DNA from: Gnetum montanum
Taxonomy: Eukaryota; Streptophyta; Gnetopsida; Gnetales; Gnetaceae
Length of the DNA: 64,000 nt
Assembly: GCA_015680685.1 (NCBI GenBank)
Contig: MNCI01036264.1
Span: 138,098-202,097 of the forward strand
Direction of reading: 5' to 3'
The position numbers and the translations under genes were made by a program. This document shows positions 1-10,432 of this stretch, piece by piece. The notes under the pieces were generated by a model, which saw only the letters and a list, made by a program, of their open reading frames with translations, made no database searches and was not told where the DNA came from. How positions within the stretch are numbered: position 1 is the first letter of the stretch; each line of letters begins with the position of its first letter.

Positions 1-5
1 GAGAT

Positions 6-443
6 ATGTCTAACAAAATAGTGAAGCTTGAAAAAGCCTTCGCACGAGTTAATATCAAGGAAGAAAGGAAAAATAGAAAGCATAAACATCAAGACACTAA
101 GTTAGCAGAAGATGAGGATGAAAGTGACCTTATTATGTCCAACTTTCTTGATATTGAATTTGATAATGAGTTATCTAGTGTTCACTATGCAAGTAAATCT
201 TCTAGCAAAGGATCAAGTGATACTTCTTCTCTATCAAGTTTTAAAGAAGATATGTCTTCAGATGAAGAATGTAATAATAATGAGGAAAATGGATATAGTC
301 TCTAATCAAAGGAAATACTAACTACTTCTAGATCCCCAAATGTTATTACCGATCCGTCTACTAAGAGAAAAGCTTTTGAGGCAAATAGAAGAGATAAGAA
401 TAAAGGCAAAGACAATCAAGTAGAGCAAAGCTCTCCAAATTAG
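6..443 (+). pseudogene. Ty3/Gypsy element C: C-terminal gag region, 5' truncated by window
   Basis: This is the start of a long plus-strand frame that continues to 4589. The segment is highly charged: a Lys/Arg-rich start is followed by an Asp/Glu/Ser-rich stretch between about residues 35 and 95. An in-frame TAA at 303-305 and a TAG at 441-443 interrupt it, yet the frame keeps coding-like composition across both. By position upstream of protease it should be the gag C-terminus or the gag-pol linker. No zinc knuckle is visible, so the gag assignment rests on order only. The 5' LTR and the gag core lie outside the window. Confidence 0.6.
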
Positions 444-1034
444 TCTTTTAATAAATGGATAAGGAAACCAAGCTTTATTGGTGATGGAGAGTATAATTTG
501 ATTGAAGACCTCAAACATGTCAAGGCCAATATTAGCTTTTATCAGTTGCTTCAAATAGGAGATCAGCAAAGAAAAGCTTTAGAGTTCATTAAAGGTAAAA
601 GGAGAGTTAGAGAATTAGAGTTAAGTTATGTGTCTAAAAATGATGAGAAATTAAAGACCTCGTATGATAAGGAAGCTCCTCCTTTCCTTTTGAAAATAAA
701 ATTAAAGGATAAATACTTACACAATTGTTTGGTTGATTATGGAGCTACGTCTACTATAATGTCATTATCTATATGTAAGAAACTTGGTTTGATTCCTGAA
801 AAATCAAATAAAAAGATTGTTCAAGTGGATAAAAGTAGAGTGAAGATTATGGGTCAATTACCAAATGTTCTATTGGAAATTTCTTTTGAACCCCACATTA
901 GAAGTAGAGTAACTATTCAAGTGGCAGATATACCAAATTCGCATAGTCTCTTATTGAGTAGAAGTTGGAGCAAGAATTTCTCAGGTTACATATCCACATA
1001 TTATTCTCACATGTGGCTACCTTGGAAAGGATAA
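444..1034 (+). pseudogene. Element C: retropepsin-like aspartic protease
   Basis: The frame starts with a linker (NISFYQLLQIGDQQRKAL) of a type common before protease in plant Gypsy polyproteins. The protease core follows. The catalytic motif reads D-Y-G-A at 735-746 instead of the usual D-S/T-G-A. Then come LGLIPEKS and a second-half motif (ADIPNSHSLLLSRSW) like the family pattern DIPxxYxLLLGRPW. The frame stops at TAA 1032-1034 after HMWLPWKG, but coding character continues. The changed active-site residue and the nonsense codon make an active enzyme unlikely. Confidence 0.8.
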
Positions 1035-1148
1035 CCAAATCAAATATATATCTATAGTGAACCTTTGATGATTGATAACATTACAACAAATGGGGAAAGT
1101 AAAATGGTTGAAAAAGGAGGTGTTGAAAAAAAAATTTGTACACTCTAA

Positions 1149-2066
1149 AAAAATTATAGTTTTGAAAAAGAACACTCAAATAATGAGGATAAATGGGAGT
1201 TATACTTTGATCATTCATGTAATTCAAAAGGTGCGGGAATCAATATAGTTATATTAAGGAATGATTCACCTAAAATTCTCAAAGCAATTCATCTATCTTT
1301 CCCTTGTACTAACAACAAAGCTGAGTATGAAGCTTTATGTATTGGTATAAGAATAGCTCTAGACAAAAAGATTAGAGAAATCATTATAAAAGGAGACTCA
1401 AGATTAGTTTGTGAACAAGTAAAGGGTAACTATGTAGTAAAGAGCTCATTCTTAAGACCTTATAAGCAACTTACTTGTAAAATGTTAGATCAGTTTCAAC
1501 ATTGCCAAATAGAGCATATAAACATAGTAGAGAATCTTATAGCAGATGATTTGGCAAAGGTAGCTTCAACATGGGATGTACAAAAAATAGAAAATTACAA
1601 GGATGTCATGATTGAAGAAGAACATCAGTCATCAGTGCCAGATAATATAAGATATTTACAAGTATTTGAAGATGATGATCAAGTACTAAGATTTATGAAA
1701 AACAAACAAGAATTTGAGGATCAAGTGAAACCTGAAACGTCATCAAATTCCAAAGCTAATTTCATTCCAAAAAGGATGATTGACCTGGAACAAGAGATTA
1801 AGAAAAATTTACTTACTGGAAAGGATATACAAAACCCAGATAGTCAAGCTTTCGAGGTAGTGAATTTTGGACTAGACAAGATGCCAAAGATGTTGAATGT
1901 TACAAAGGAAAGAGATTCAAGTTTCAAGAAAAACTTGTTAACATGTCTAAGAAATAATTTGGAAAATTTTGCCTGGTCTTATGATGATCTTAAAGCTTTT
2001 AGACCAGATGTGATGACACATAAAATTCCTTTAATAGAAGATTGTAAAATAGTCAAGCAAAAATAA
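1149..2066 (+). pseudogene. Element C: extra RNase H domain upstream of RT, plus linker
   Basis: An open stretch of about 305 codons begins just after an in-frame TAA (1146-1148). The first 140 residues are a clear RNase HI fold: WELYFDHSCNSKGAG, then NNKAEYEAL, GDSRLVCEQVKGNY and NLIADDLAKVAS. The four acidic catalytic residues are all present: D at 1209, E at 1323, D at 1395, D at 1545. The domain lies between protease and reverse transcriptase, while a second RNase H follows RT. Dual RNase H is known from the plant Tat/Ogre lineage of Ty3/Gypsy. The remaining 160 residues are a linker leading into RT. The stop at 2064 sits in a KQKQ-type context, consistent with a CAA to TAA change. Confidence 0.82.
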
Positions 2067-2760
2067 ATGAAATTAAATCCATCATTTGAACCAGCTATGG
2101 AAGCTGAAATCAAAAACTTGTTGCAAGCACGAATCATATATCCAGTATGATATTCAACATGGCTTGCTAACCTTGTTCCAATGAGAAAGAAAAATGGTGA
2201 TATAAGGCTTTGTGTAGACTTTAGAAATCTAAATGATGCCTCAAAAAAGGATAAGTATCCACTTCCAAGAATTGATGAGATGCTGATTAAAGTCTTAGGT
2301 TGTCAAGTATATTCTTTTTTAGATAGTTTCTTAGGCTATAATCAAATCATGGTAGATAAGAATAATAGATTCAAAATAGCATTTATCACCAAATGGAGAA
2401 CTTTCGCTTAGCAAAGAATGCCATTTGGATTGTCAAATACTAGAGCTACTTTCCAAAGAGCAATGGATTTAGCATTTAAGGATTTATTAGGAAAATTCGT
2501 GGTGGTTTATTTGGATGATATTACAATATTCTCAAAGAAAAAAGAAGATCATATTAATCATCTCCAGCAAGTTTTCGACAGATGTCGTGAGTTTGGTATT
2601 TCATTAAATCCTAAGAAGTGTATCTTCAGGGTTAAATCCAGAAGCTTATTAGGTCATGTGATATGTCAAGAAGGAATTTCCATAGACAATTCCTGAATCT
2701 AAGCAGTATAGAATATTGAACATCCCACAAGTAAGAAATCTCTTAGATCTTTCTTTGAGA
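2067..2760 (+). pseudogene. Element C: reverse transcriptase
   Basis: The same frame continues through the RT fingers and palm: LVPMRKKNGDIRLCVDFRNL, KYPLPRIDEML, MPFGLSNTRATFQRAM and the catalytic YLDD at 2508-2519. LLGHVICQEGI follows as in other Ty3/Gypsy RTs. In-frame stops are at 2148 (TGA where the family has Arg), 2409 (TAG before QRMPFGL), 2694, 2700 and 2709. No frameshift is needed to read the domain end to end. The enzyme is therefore dead by nonsense mutations only, although the catalytic aspartates survive. Confidence 0.9.
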
Positions 2761-3611
2761 AGATAAACTTTGTGAAAAAGTTCATCCTCGGGTTTACTAA
2801 AATTACCAAGCCTTTGATGCATATGCTAAAAAAGGATGTCCTAGTAGAGAAAACACCAGAATCAGAGAGAGCTTTATCAGAAATTAAAAATGCTATACAA
2901 GAAGTTCCATATTTGGTGAAGCCTAGGCTTAAAAAAGATTTTTGGTTATATTCTTTTACTTCGAATGATTCTATCGTTGTCATTTTAACACAAAAAGATG
3001 ATGAAGGTCAAGATGAACTAATTGGATTTTTTGGATATCAGTTAAAAGGTTCAGAATTAAATTATTCAGACTTAGAGAAACAAGCTTTTGCAGTCATTAA
3101 AGCACTTCAGCATTTTAAATATTATTTGGAAAGCTCATTAGTCCACATTATGCTAATTGAACCTGCAGTCAAGCGATTCCTAGCCCAAAATGAGATTGGA
3201 TTAAAAAAAGGGAAATGGCTTATAAAGTTGCAAAGTTTCAGATTTTCATCGAAAATATGCAAAACAATTAAGAGAATGGGATTAGCCAAGTTAATGGCCA
3301 GAGAAAATGAAGTATGTACACTTGAAACCCATGAAGAGAATTGGTATGATGAAATTCTCAAATTTCTTAATATAAGAAAAATCCCAAATAATTTAACTGC
3401 AAGTCAAAAGAGAGCTTTCTTTAAAAGAGCACGAAGATTTGTTGTTAAAGATGGTATATTATATAGAAATGATTTTTGGGGAGTTTTATTGGAATGTGTT
3501 CATAATGATCAAATTAGTTTCATTTTGGAACAATTTCATGATCATTTGAATTTATTTTATGAATTCCGTAAGTTGACTATGCAACATATACTTCGATATG
3601 GATATTACTAG
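2761..3611 (+). pseudogene. Element C: connection and second (Gypsy-type) RNase H, pre-integrase spacer
   Basis: FFEKINFVKKFILGFTKITK closes the RT connection. The second RNase H follows: LNYSDLEKQAFAVIKALQHF and later GKWLIKLQSFRF are typical of plant Ty3/Gypsy. The first catalytic Asp of the usual YLDAS motif is not visible (the sequence reads WLYSFTSNDS), so this copy of RNase H looks degenerate while the upstream copy keeps its acidic residues. From about 3370 the frame runs through the spacer before integrase (LTASQKRAFFKRARRFVVKD) and ends at a TAG at 3609. Confidence 0.85.
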
Positions 3612-4589
3612 CCTTCCATGTATCAAGACTTTAGTTCGAAGATTCAAAAATGCTATAAATGTCAAATTCATGGGCCCAAAATTAAAAAGGCTAGAGCCCC
3701 TTTAAAGCCAGTAGTTGCAGATAGACAATTTCAACAATGGGGTTTGGATTTTATTGGTACAATTACTCCTTCAAGAGCTGGACACAAGTTTATTCTCACA
3801 GCTACTGATTATTTCACTAAATGGTCTAAAGCAAAGGCCCTAAGAGGAAGTTCAGCATCAGATGTCATTAAGTTTCTACAAGACCACATTCTAAGTAGAT
3901 TTGGTTTACCCGAAGTGTTAGTGTTAGATAATGGACCCGCCTTCAAATCTAAAGAGTTTATCAAATGGGCATCAGAAAAATCTATTTTCTTATTTTCTTC
4001 ATTAAACTATTATCCTCAAGGAAATGGCCTAGCAGAATCCACCAATAAAAAGCTTATTGCTTATATCAAGAGATCGATGGATGGGAATCCAGGAAATTGG
4101 ATTAATTATCTACAATCCGCATTGTGGTCAGATCGAATTGGATTCAAGAAAGCTATTGGGACATCACCATATAACTTAGTCTATGGTTTTCTAGTAAGAA
4201 TTACAAATAAGATTGTAAGCTCAGCTTCTGAATTCGTACAGAGATATAGTAAAAAAACTGCTAAAGATAGAAGTTTCATGAATTTGCTTATTAAAAAAGA
4301 AGCTGAAGTAGATAAAGCAAGGGATAATTTGTTACAAAATACCTCTCAAGTTAAAAGATGGTTTGATAGAAAAGCTCTGAAAAGAACTTTCAAGATAGGG
4401 GACCTTGTCCTATTATGGAATATGAAGAAACCAAATAAGTTTACACTGACGTGGATTGGTCCCTTTCAAATTACAAAGCAATTGTTAGAGGATACTTACA
4501 AATTATCAACTTTGAATGGCATGGAATTGCAATTTCCATATAATGTTTTGCATATAAAACATTATTGGGGACAATTGCATACGACTTGA
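3612..4589 (+). pseudogene. Element C: integrase with complete DDE triad
   Basis: After the stop at 3609 the frame is open for 324 codons. It begins with the C-x2-C half of the zinc-binding region (KCYKCQIHG). The catalytic core follows: WGLDFIGTITP (D at 3747-3749), VLDNGPAFKS (D at 3927-3929) and GLAESTNKKL (E at 4035-4037). The last two are exactly 36 codons apart, the D(35)E spacing of retroviral-type integrases. TSPYNLVYG and a C-terminal domain (GDLVLLWN, WIGPFQITK) complete it. Retention of the full triad in an element with so many stops is notable. Integrase makes this an LTR element rather than a pararetrovirus. Confidence 0.92.
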
Positions 4590-5021
4590 AGATATCCTTA
4601 CACAAAGTAATATATGTATATACTATTAGATATAATATTACTAATATTACTAGGAATATAGTATTAATTATTATGTTTAATTATGCTATTGATAGTATAT
4701 TATAATAGTAAATATATTTAGGATAAATTTATTTAAATTAGAAAATAGTTTTCCTTCAAGTGAGGCAAGTGGGAGCCTACAAGTGAAACAAGTGGAATCC
4801 TACAAGTGTGACAAGTGAAGAAGATGACTCATCCACCACTTAGTGAGGATTGTGACAAGTGGTTAGTATGCCTAAAAAGAGGAAAAATTCTTTGAATACT
4901 CTTGGGGGGGATTTTAAATTCCTAGCACCTATAAAAAGAGAATTGGGTTGCCTAGGATATCATCATCTTTCAATTCAAGTTGAGTAGGGAAAGGAAGAGA
5001 GAGCTAATTTCAAAGAGGGAG
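4590..5021 (+). promoter_or_regulatory. AT-rich region with TATA box after element C; candidate 3' LTR start
   Basis: After the integrase stop comes a very AT-rich stretch (4600-4740). It is followed by a cluster of CAAGTG repeats (about 4758-4860), a run of seven G (4904-4910) and a TATAAAAA box (4930-4937). This would suit the U3 part of a 3' LTR, or the promoter of the ORF at 5022. The matching 5' LTR is outside the window, so LTR boundaries cannot be fixed and no clear polypurine tract was identified. Confidence 0.4.
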
Positions 5022-5391
5022 ATGGAGTTTGGGAGAACAATGAGAAATCATTTTATTCCATATGTGATAGGATGTTGCCCTGAACATGTCTTAAAGGCTT
5101 ACTTGAAACCTAGATCATGTGGAGCACCGAAAGAGTGTCCTTTCATGGCTTGGTTGTCCGATGAATTCTCATTCCTCACAAGAGGTTTAGAGATAGAGTC
5201 AAATGTTTGGAGGCAATATTAAGATTGCACCACAGAAGAGGAGAAGGGAGAAGAGCAACCAACCAATGAAGAGTCATGGACATGGGAAGAGGCCTTTGTC
5301 TCCCAAGAGGAAAATGAGGGACCCAATGAAGAAGAACAGAAGAGCTCATCTGAAAAAGAAAATGAGAAAACTGTTGAAGAAAAAGTTTAAG
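5022..5391 (+). pseudogene. Unrecognised acidic ORF behind a TATA box
   Basis: An ATG at 5022 opens 66 codons (MEFGRTMRNHFIPYVIGCC..., with Cys at three places) up to TAA 5220-5222. The same frame continues for a further 56 codons rich in Glu (TTEEEKGEEQPTNEE and onward, ending ENEKTVEEKV) to a stop at about 5391. The frame shift-free continuation suggests one protein of about 120 residues with a basic, Cys-containing N-terminal half and a strongly acidic tail, split by one nonsense codon. I do not recognise the family. It begins about 85 bp after a TATAAAAA box. It may be an extra ORF of element C or an LTR-internal frame. Confidence 0.4.
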
Positions 5392-5885
5392 TAAATCAAG
5401 TTGAGAGCTCCACCAAGCCAGAAAACAACAGAATAGCCTTCATCACGTTAGAAATTTCCTATGAGATAGTTAGAGAAATGAGGATTCCTACTAGAGTAAC
5501 CCTCACATTTCTGTTTCCATCTCAAGAATAGTCCATGAATGAAGGACTTGCTAATGTACAGTTTGTTGTTTTTCTTAGAAATGAGGTTTTTATACCATCA
5601 AACCTTATGTTTGATGGGAATTTTCCTTCAAAAATATTTCTGTTCCGCTGTAAAAATTCAATAAAAGTTTCAATAAAATTTAGTTTTAAAGGGCTTGCAT
5701 AATTTTTAAGCTTTTAAAGAGGGCAGAAATGTCGGCACATTTGGCCATTTCATGGAACAGCAAGAGTAGACACTGGAAAAAGGCAACTTGTAAAACAATG
5801 TATGGTTGAAAATTAAGAAATAAACATGTGGCTTTAAGGTTATGGGTTGATGGATTTTTTGGAGAAGTTATTCACTATTAAATAA
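5392..5885. other. No recognisable gene
   Basis: The frame of the preceding ORF stays coding-like to about 5700 with stops (for example a TAG near 5529). After that I see only AT-rich sequence and no repeat that matches elsewhere in the window. Confidence 0.4.
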
Positions 5886-6173
5886 AATAATGTTAAGACC
5901 TTCTCGGGATACAAAATTAAAGTGCCAAATTATTCCAGAGGAAACATGGTATTATTGGAAGCAAATGGTTCAACATTCGCACAACATTTCAAAAGCAAAA
6001 TGGAAAGGGCTTCAGCCGATGGTAATTGAGCGATTAAAAAAAAAGAGGCAAAGTATTATTCCATCGCATCCATGGTTCCAGTGGCTTACGAAGTGCTCAA
6101 GGCTAGACAAGTTCTCGTTCATGGCACAGCTCAGAAATATTTGTTGGTCATACGACACATTGCACCCAAACAA
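5886..6173 (+). pseudogene. Coding-like block of unknown origin; weak cystatin resemblance
   Basis: The plus frame at 5892 reads smoothly for about 90 residues with one stop near 6028: VKTFSGYKIKVPNYSRGN, then AKYYSIASMVPVAYEVLKAR and QVLVHGTAQKYLLVIRHIAP. The second half recalls the plant cystatin pattern of an N-terminal helix, a QVVAG-type loop and a following strand, with QVLVHG in place of QVVAG. This is a weak match by eye only. The block lies directly upstream of, and in the same frame as, the FLA relic. Alternatives are a fragment of another small protein or chance openness. Confidence 0.25.
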
Positions 6174-6293
6174 CAGTAGGAGAAGTGCCTGGTACATCAA
6201 CAATAATACAAACAAAGTTTGTTCCTCTTCAGTCTCTGTAACTATCATTATTATTTAATAAGAATCTTGATTTCCATTACCGTGGACGCAGCC

Positions 6294-6806
6294 ATGATAT
6301 TCTTGGCCCCACTGGTGTTGCTGATGGCGTTCATGGTGGTGCTGACGACACCAGTAGTGACTGCACCGGCGGCATTGTCAGAAGCGAGCACGACAATGAC
6401 GATGAAGATCCTAGAGTAGAAGGGATGCAACATGTTCATAAATCTAGCAAAGAGCACACAAGCCATTCACCAGATTTAGATGGACTTGCCCGTGGATTTG
6501 CAGGGAATGACCGTCCTGGCTCCCTCTGACGATGCCTTCGCAGATCTGAAGGCAGGCACGCTAAACTCACTCACGAAAATGGAGAAGACAGAGATAGTAC
6601 AGTACCACATGTTGCCAAAGTACTACATGTAAGGGAAGTTGCAAGAGGCCAGCAATCCCGTCAAAACCATGGCCACTGGCAAGCACGACCCTCTCGGCTT
6701 CACTATGACCTCCTTGGGAGCCAACAACAGCTCTGTCGAAATCTCCACCAGAGCAAATAATTCCTGTCGGATTGCAGGGATTTGTAGACCTCGAATCCCA
6801 GTTTGA
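6294..6806 (+). pseudogene. Fasciclin-like arabinogalactan protein (FLA) pseudogene
   Basis: One plus-strand frame encodes a hydrophobic signal-peptide-like start (MIFLAPLVLLMAFMVVL), an Ala/Thr/Pro-rich stretch, then fasciclin-domain motifs typical of FLA11/12-type plant FLAs: MFINLAKSTQ, GMTVLAPSDDAFADLKAGTL, EIVQYHMLPKYY, SNPVKTMATGK and NNSSVEISTRANN. FLAs are secreted, often GPI-anchored cell-wall glycoproteins. Three in-frame stops (6417, 6477, 6630) and a TGA at 6804 break it. No frameshift is needed, and the usual C-terminal VYQVDKVLLP motif and GPI signal are missing. The segment is richer in GC than its surroundings. No intron is visible, but FLA genes are often intronless, so a retrocopy is not proven. 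Confidence 0.85.
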
Positions 6807-7225
6807 AAATGTATGAGTGGATCTTATATTATCGAGCATCTGAAGGTAAACACAGAAGATGCTGCCCAGCGTCTGGACTCCCCACCAACGCCAGGGCCAC
6901 GGTATAGCACACAGATTACTACAGCTACCATTTCCAGCACAAACAGAAATTCACAAGATAGCCAAGTTCCAAAGATGGTAGATCATTACAGTTATTTTCG
7001 AATGGCAAAACACCAATGGTAATAGGCATATGAGGCAGACGATGTAGTGGCATGTGGGTGGCCTTCCATAACATCAGTTACAACAACAACAGCGATGGAG
7101 CCTGCTACACCTATGCATCACCTCTTATCCCTCACAACGTGACAATTTACAAATCCTTAATCCAACACCTATCCTACTTGCATGATGACACCTAACGCCT
7201 AGAGAAATATATGGTAAAAATAATT
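6807..7225. other. No recognisable gene
   Basis: This follows the FLA relic and may contain its decayed 3' part. CAACAACAAC runs near 7080 are the only feature. I see no motif or repeat partner. Confidence 0.4.
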
Positions 7226-8366
7226 ACATTCCAGTGACATCACATCATTTCATCTCTTGGAATCATAATCATAAAATGATCAATGTTACAAGGAGTATTG
7301 TCACTTAGTGTATTGTCTAAGGAAGGATTTTATTCATGGCACTTTGCTTTTATTTTTACATTTCTAAGAAGCAGCCTACCTTCAGGCATGGGTAACATAT
7401 CTTTCCAGTGGGATCCCTAAAAATTTATTTTGTGATCTTTTATTTGTTAACTGTGTCAACTTTTTAAAGGTAGCACTTATTTTACTCTTACTTTCATTTT
7501 TTTTAAATCTACAAGGATATAATACAACCTTAGTAACATGATAGAACTTACAATAATAATACAAAAAGAATTCATAAGTCCCCTTGATGTCGCACATTTT
7601 TCATTCCACTTGCTTCTTCACACTTCTATCCAAGCATAATGATCACAAGTTTATTCTTAGTTTGATAATGGAAATAATATCATTATGGCCATGGTAAGAA
7701 CCTCTTATTAATGGAATGGATGGATGGTTAATGTGGGCTCACTATGCAAATAATCAATCTCTTATGACTTAATTTCATAGAGAAATTTTCAGTTTATTGG
7801 GCTACATCTTGCCTTTATTTTAATGTTCTTTATTAATGATCAAAAATTATTTACAAAGGATTTAAAAACAAAGTATAAAAGAAATGGAAAAGATGGTAAA
7901 AAATTATGAAAAAGTATAAAGAATGAAAAATATTTTAAAATGTGAAAAATTGAAGAAATGAGAAAGATTTCATTAATGAGAAAAATGTGAAAGAAAATGA
8001 AAAGGCACTTATTAATTCCCAAGTCATGATAGGGCATCTCCCCCATAACTAAATTCTTGGACAAGTGTTCAAAAAATGCTCCCTAGATCATACACTTTGA
8101 GGGGTTCTCTTATCATCCTTAGGGTTTTAACTTGGTTATGATTATCCCATGTGATCTTGATGGTAGTTGAATTTGGATCATCTAAGTTCTTATTTTCCTT
8201 TCCCACTAGTATGTGTCCATGAGTTAATAATTTCATTTCCAAGTCCTTAGTTGGAGTCATTTTCTTCATATAGGAATTAGTAAGTGGTTTATATGTATCC
8301 ATGCATATGTTTGACAAATTAACGTTCTTAGTTAGTTGCCACATGGTGTCTTTTCATTTTGTGGCT
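7226..8366 (-). mobile_element. Isolated fragment of the F/G retroelement family
   Basis: About 1.14 kb here is directly repeated at 59121-60248 with most bases identical by eye. There it is the region between gag-protease and the accessory ORF of minus-strand element G. The minus-strand reading near 8344 (MWQLTKNVNLSNICMDTYKP) recurs at the second site. The fragment has no LTR at either side, so it is a truncated relic. Its left boundary falls about 420 bp after the FLA pseudogene. Confidence 0.8.
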
Positions 8367-9594
8367 ACAAATTCTTAACCTTGGTTTATACTAAAACTGA
8401 ATGTATTTAATTACATCTACTAAGACCCTCTTGGTTCTGTTGGACCATACTAGTTTCACAATTACTTTTTTAAAAATTTGTCCATAACTCACCATTGGCC
8501 AATGAAATTCAGCTTATGTCCTGGATTTACCATGTCAAGATTCTTACCACTAGGGTAATACCCTCTGTTAGATTATAGTCCATATATTTTCAAATCCTAA
8601 GGTAGTTTTAAATTTAGTGATTTTTTCATTCCAAATATCAAAAAGGCCAAAATTTATTACTAGATAACATTCCACCCAGGTTCAATGTCAGCACATAGTG
8701 TTGAGATATGTGCCACCTCGAGGCATAGTAAAATTGCTCATTTGATGTTAGGTACACAGGATGCCATAGAAACTATTGTCAAGTTGCTCATCTACACTAA
8801 TGGGTCATCCTAGTTTAGGTAATCATGGAGTTTCAAATCTGATCTCTTATGAAAAGAAATTAATGAATTATGATGTAGAAAAGTGAAACTATTTTTCTAA
8901 ATTCTAACTTACATTGTGGTGCACCTCAATTACATGGGAAGGTCTTTTGAAGACAACCTAGACTTTTACAAGTGTTCCTGTTACAAAAAGAGAGAAATCA
9001 TTATTACAATTAATATTCTCAATCCATATTTCATTGATAATAGATTTATCCTCCTTATTCATATAAATTCTAGGTATGATGATTGTCCATGAAGTTATAC
9101 AATACTAACAATATAATGTGCATTTAGTGCAAATAAATATCTAAATATAATAAGCATTATACCTATTGTCTGGTTCACTAATCTAAAAGTAATTTCCTAC
9201 GATGTTCCTGCATATCAAGTTCATATATAATGCATAGTAAGATTCTTTGAATGAATTGACAAAATAATTGCAATCAAATGACATACTAATAGAAGAGTAG
9301 GATGTGAATTCAATTTCTAGAGCTTCAACTTAAAAAGGATTTCAATATAAATTAAAGTATTAACTGGATGCATCTGCAAATTGCAAAGTTTACCAAGCAT
9401 TGTATGTTCTTGTATTTGGTACAATTTGTGTGATATTTCAAAGACTCAGGTTTGATTCTAAACATTGGCTTCAATGATTCAAGATAGGTGCATGAGAGGT
9501 TAGAAAATGGCTTGAAACGTGTACCAAGTTAATCCATCATTAACAGTCAAGGTTGTTTGAGCATGCATGTCTATTATGCATTATTTGTGTTTCT
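8367..9594. other. No recognisable gene
   Basis: AT-rich sequence without long frames, repeat partners in the window or motifs that I can name. Confidence 0.5.
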
Positions 9595-10432
9595 TTTAAT
9601 AGTACTTTAAATTAATTCTCCATTTTTTTAGAAATCAAAATTTATTTTCTTTCACCAGATTTTGGCAGAGGTGGTGGCCCTGCATGCTCTAGAAGACGAG
9701 CTTAGACAAAGGATACAAGATGAGTTGTAGGATGAGGCCTATCACCAGGAGATAAAGGAGTAGGAGGAGCAAGAGTGGAGGGAGGAGGAGGAGGCATGGA
9801 TTCAAGAGTAGATCAATCAGGCACATAAAAACAATAGCTGTTTGTAGCTTCTAGAGGGGTGTTATCCTTTTGTCATCCTTGACATTGGGCACAATGCACT
9901 CGAAGGTGCGTTGAGGTAGCACATCTGGCTTTCATCTAGATGGGGAGGGTATTGCTGTGAAGCAGCTGCATAAGGAGGCTCAATTCAAGGAATTCCAGCA
10001 AGTGGGGCTTTCATCGATATGGATTGCCATAGAGTACTGTTGGATGTGGTCCATGGTCAGAAACCATACTAATGCACTAGGTTGCCATTTTATTTGTAAA
10101 GTGTATTTTGGGGTGGGGGTCGCTGAGGCATTTTCTTTTTTCTTTTTTCTTTTTTTTTTGTGTTTTTCTTTGTGTCCTATTGGTTTTCTGATGGTTTTCC
10201 TAAGTCTCAGTTTGCTAAGTACGAGTTGGAGGTCCCAGGGGGTGGATTTTGCCACCTAATTTTGTGGTGGGGTTGCAGAAAGGGGGTCTCCCCCTATTAA
10301 AAAAATCGAAGGTTTTTGGGGTGAGGGGAGATTCCTCACCCCGTGTTTTTTGGAGATTCCTCTCTGATGTACATAATACCATTTGGTTAATATAATCTCA
10401 ACGTTTCTCCAAAAAAAATACCTTTAATAGTA
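9595..10432 (+). mobile_element. Probable 5'-truncated LINE-type retroposon
   Basis: The block ends in a tail GGTTAATATAATCTCAACG followed closely by eight A, resembling 3' ends of plant LINEs. The sequence TTTAATAGTA stands just after the poly(A) (10423-10432) and again upstream (9595-9604), a candidate 10-bp target duplication. Inside are a Glu-rich degenerate frame (about 9660-9830) and a T-rich, G-rich 3' part. I cannot see RT motifs, so the class is inferred from the tail and the duplication. A chimeric retrocopy is an alternative. Confidence 0.4.

Noticed and set aside
1-4589. Endogenous pararetrovirus as the source of the protease-RT-RNase H frame
   Set aside because: An integrase with the D(35)E triad follows in the same frame and no movement-protein or coat-like region is seen, so an LTR retrotransposon is the right class.
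9980-10255. Lys-rich minus-strand frame with a basic run
   Set aside because: It is the complement of a T-rich tract in the retroposon 3' end and has no motif.
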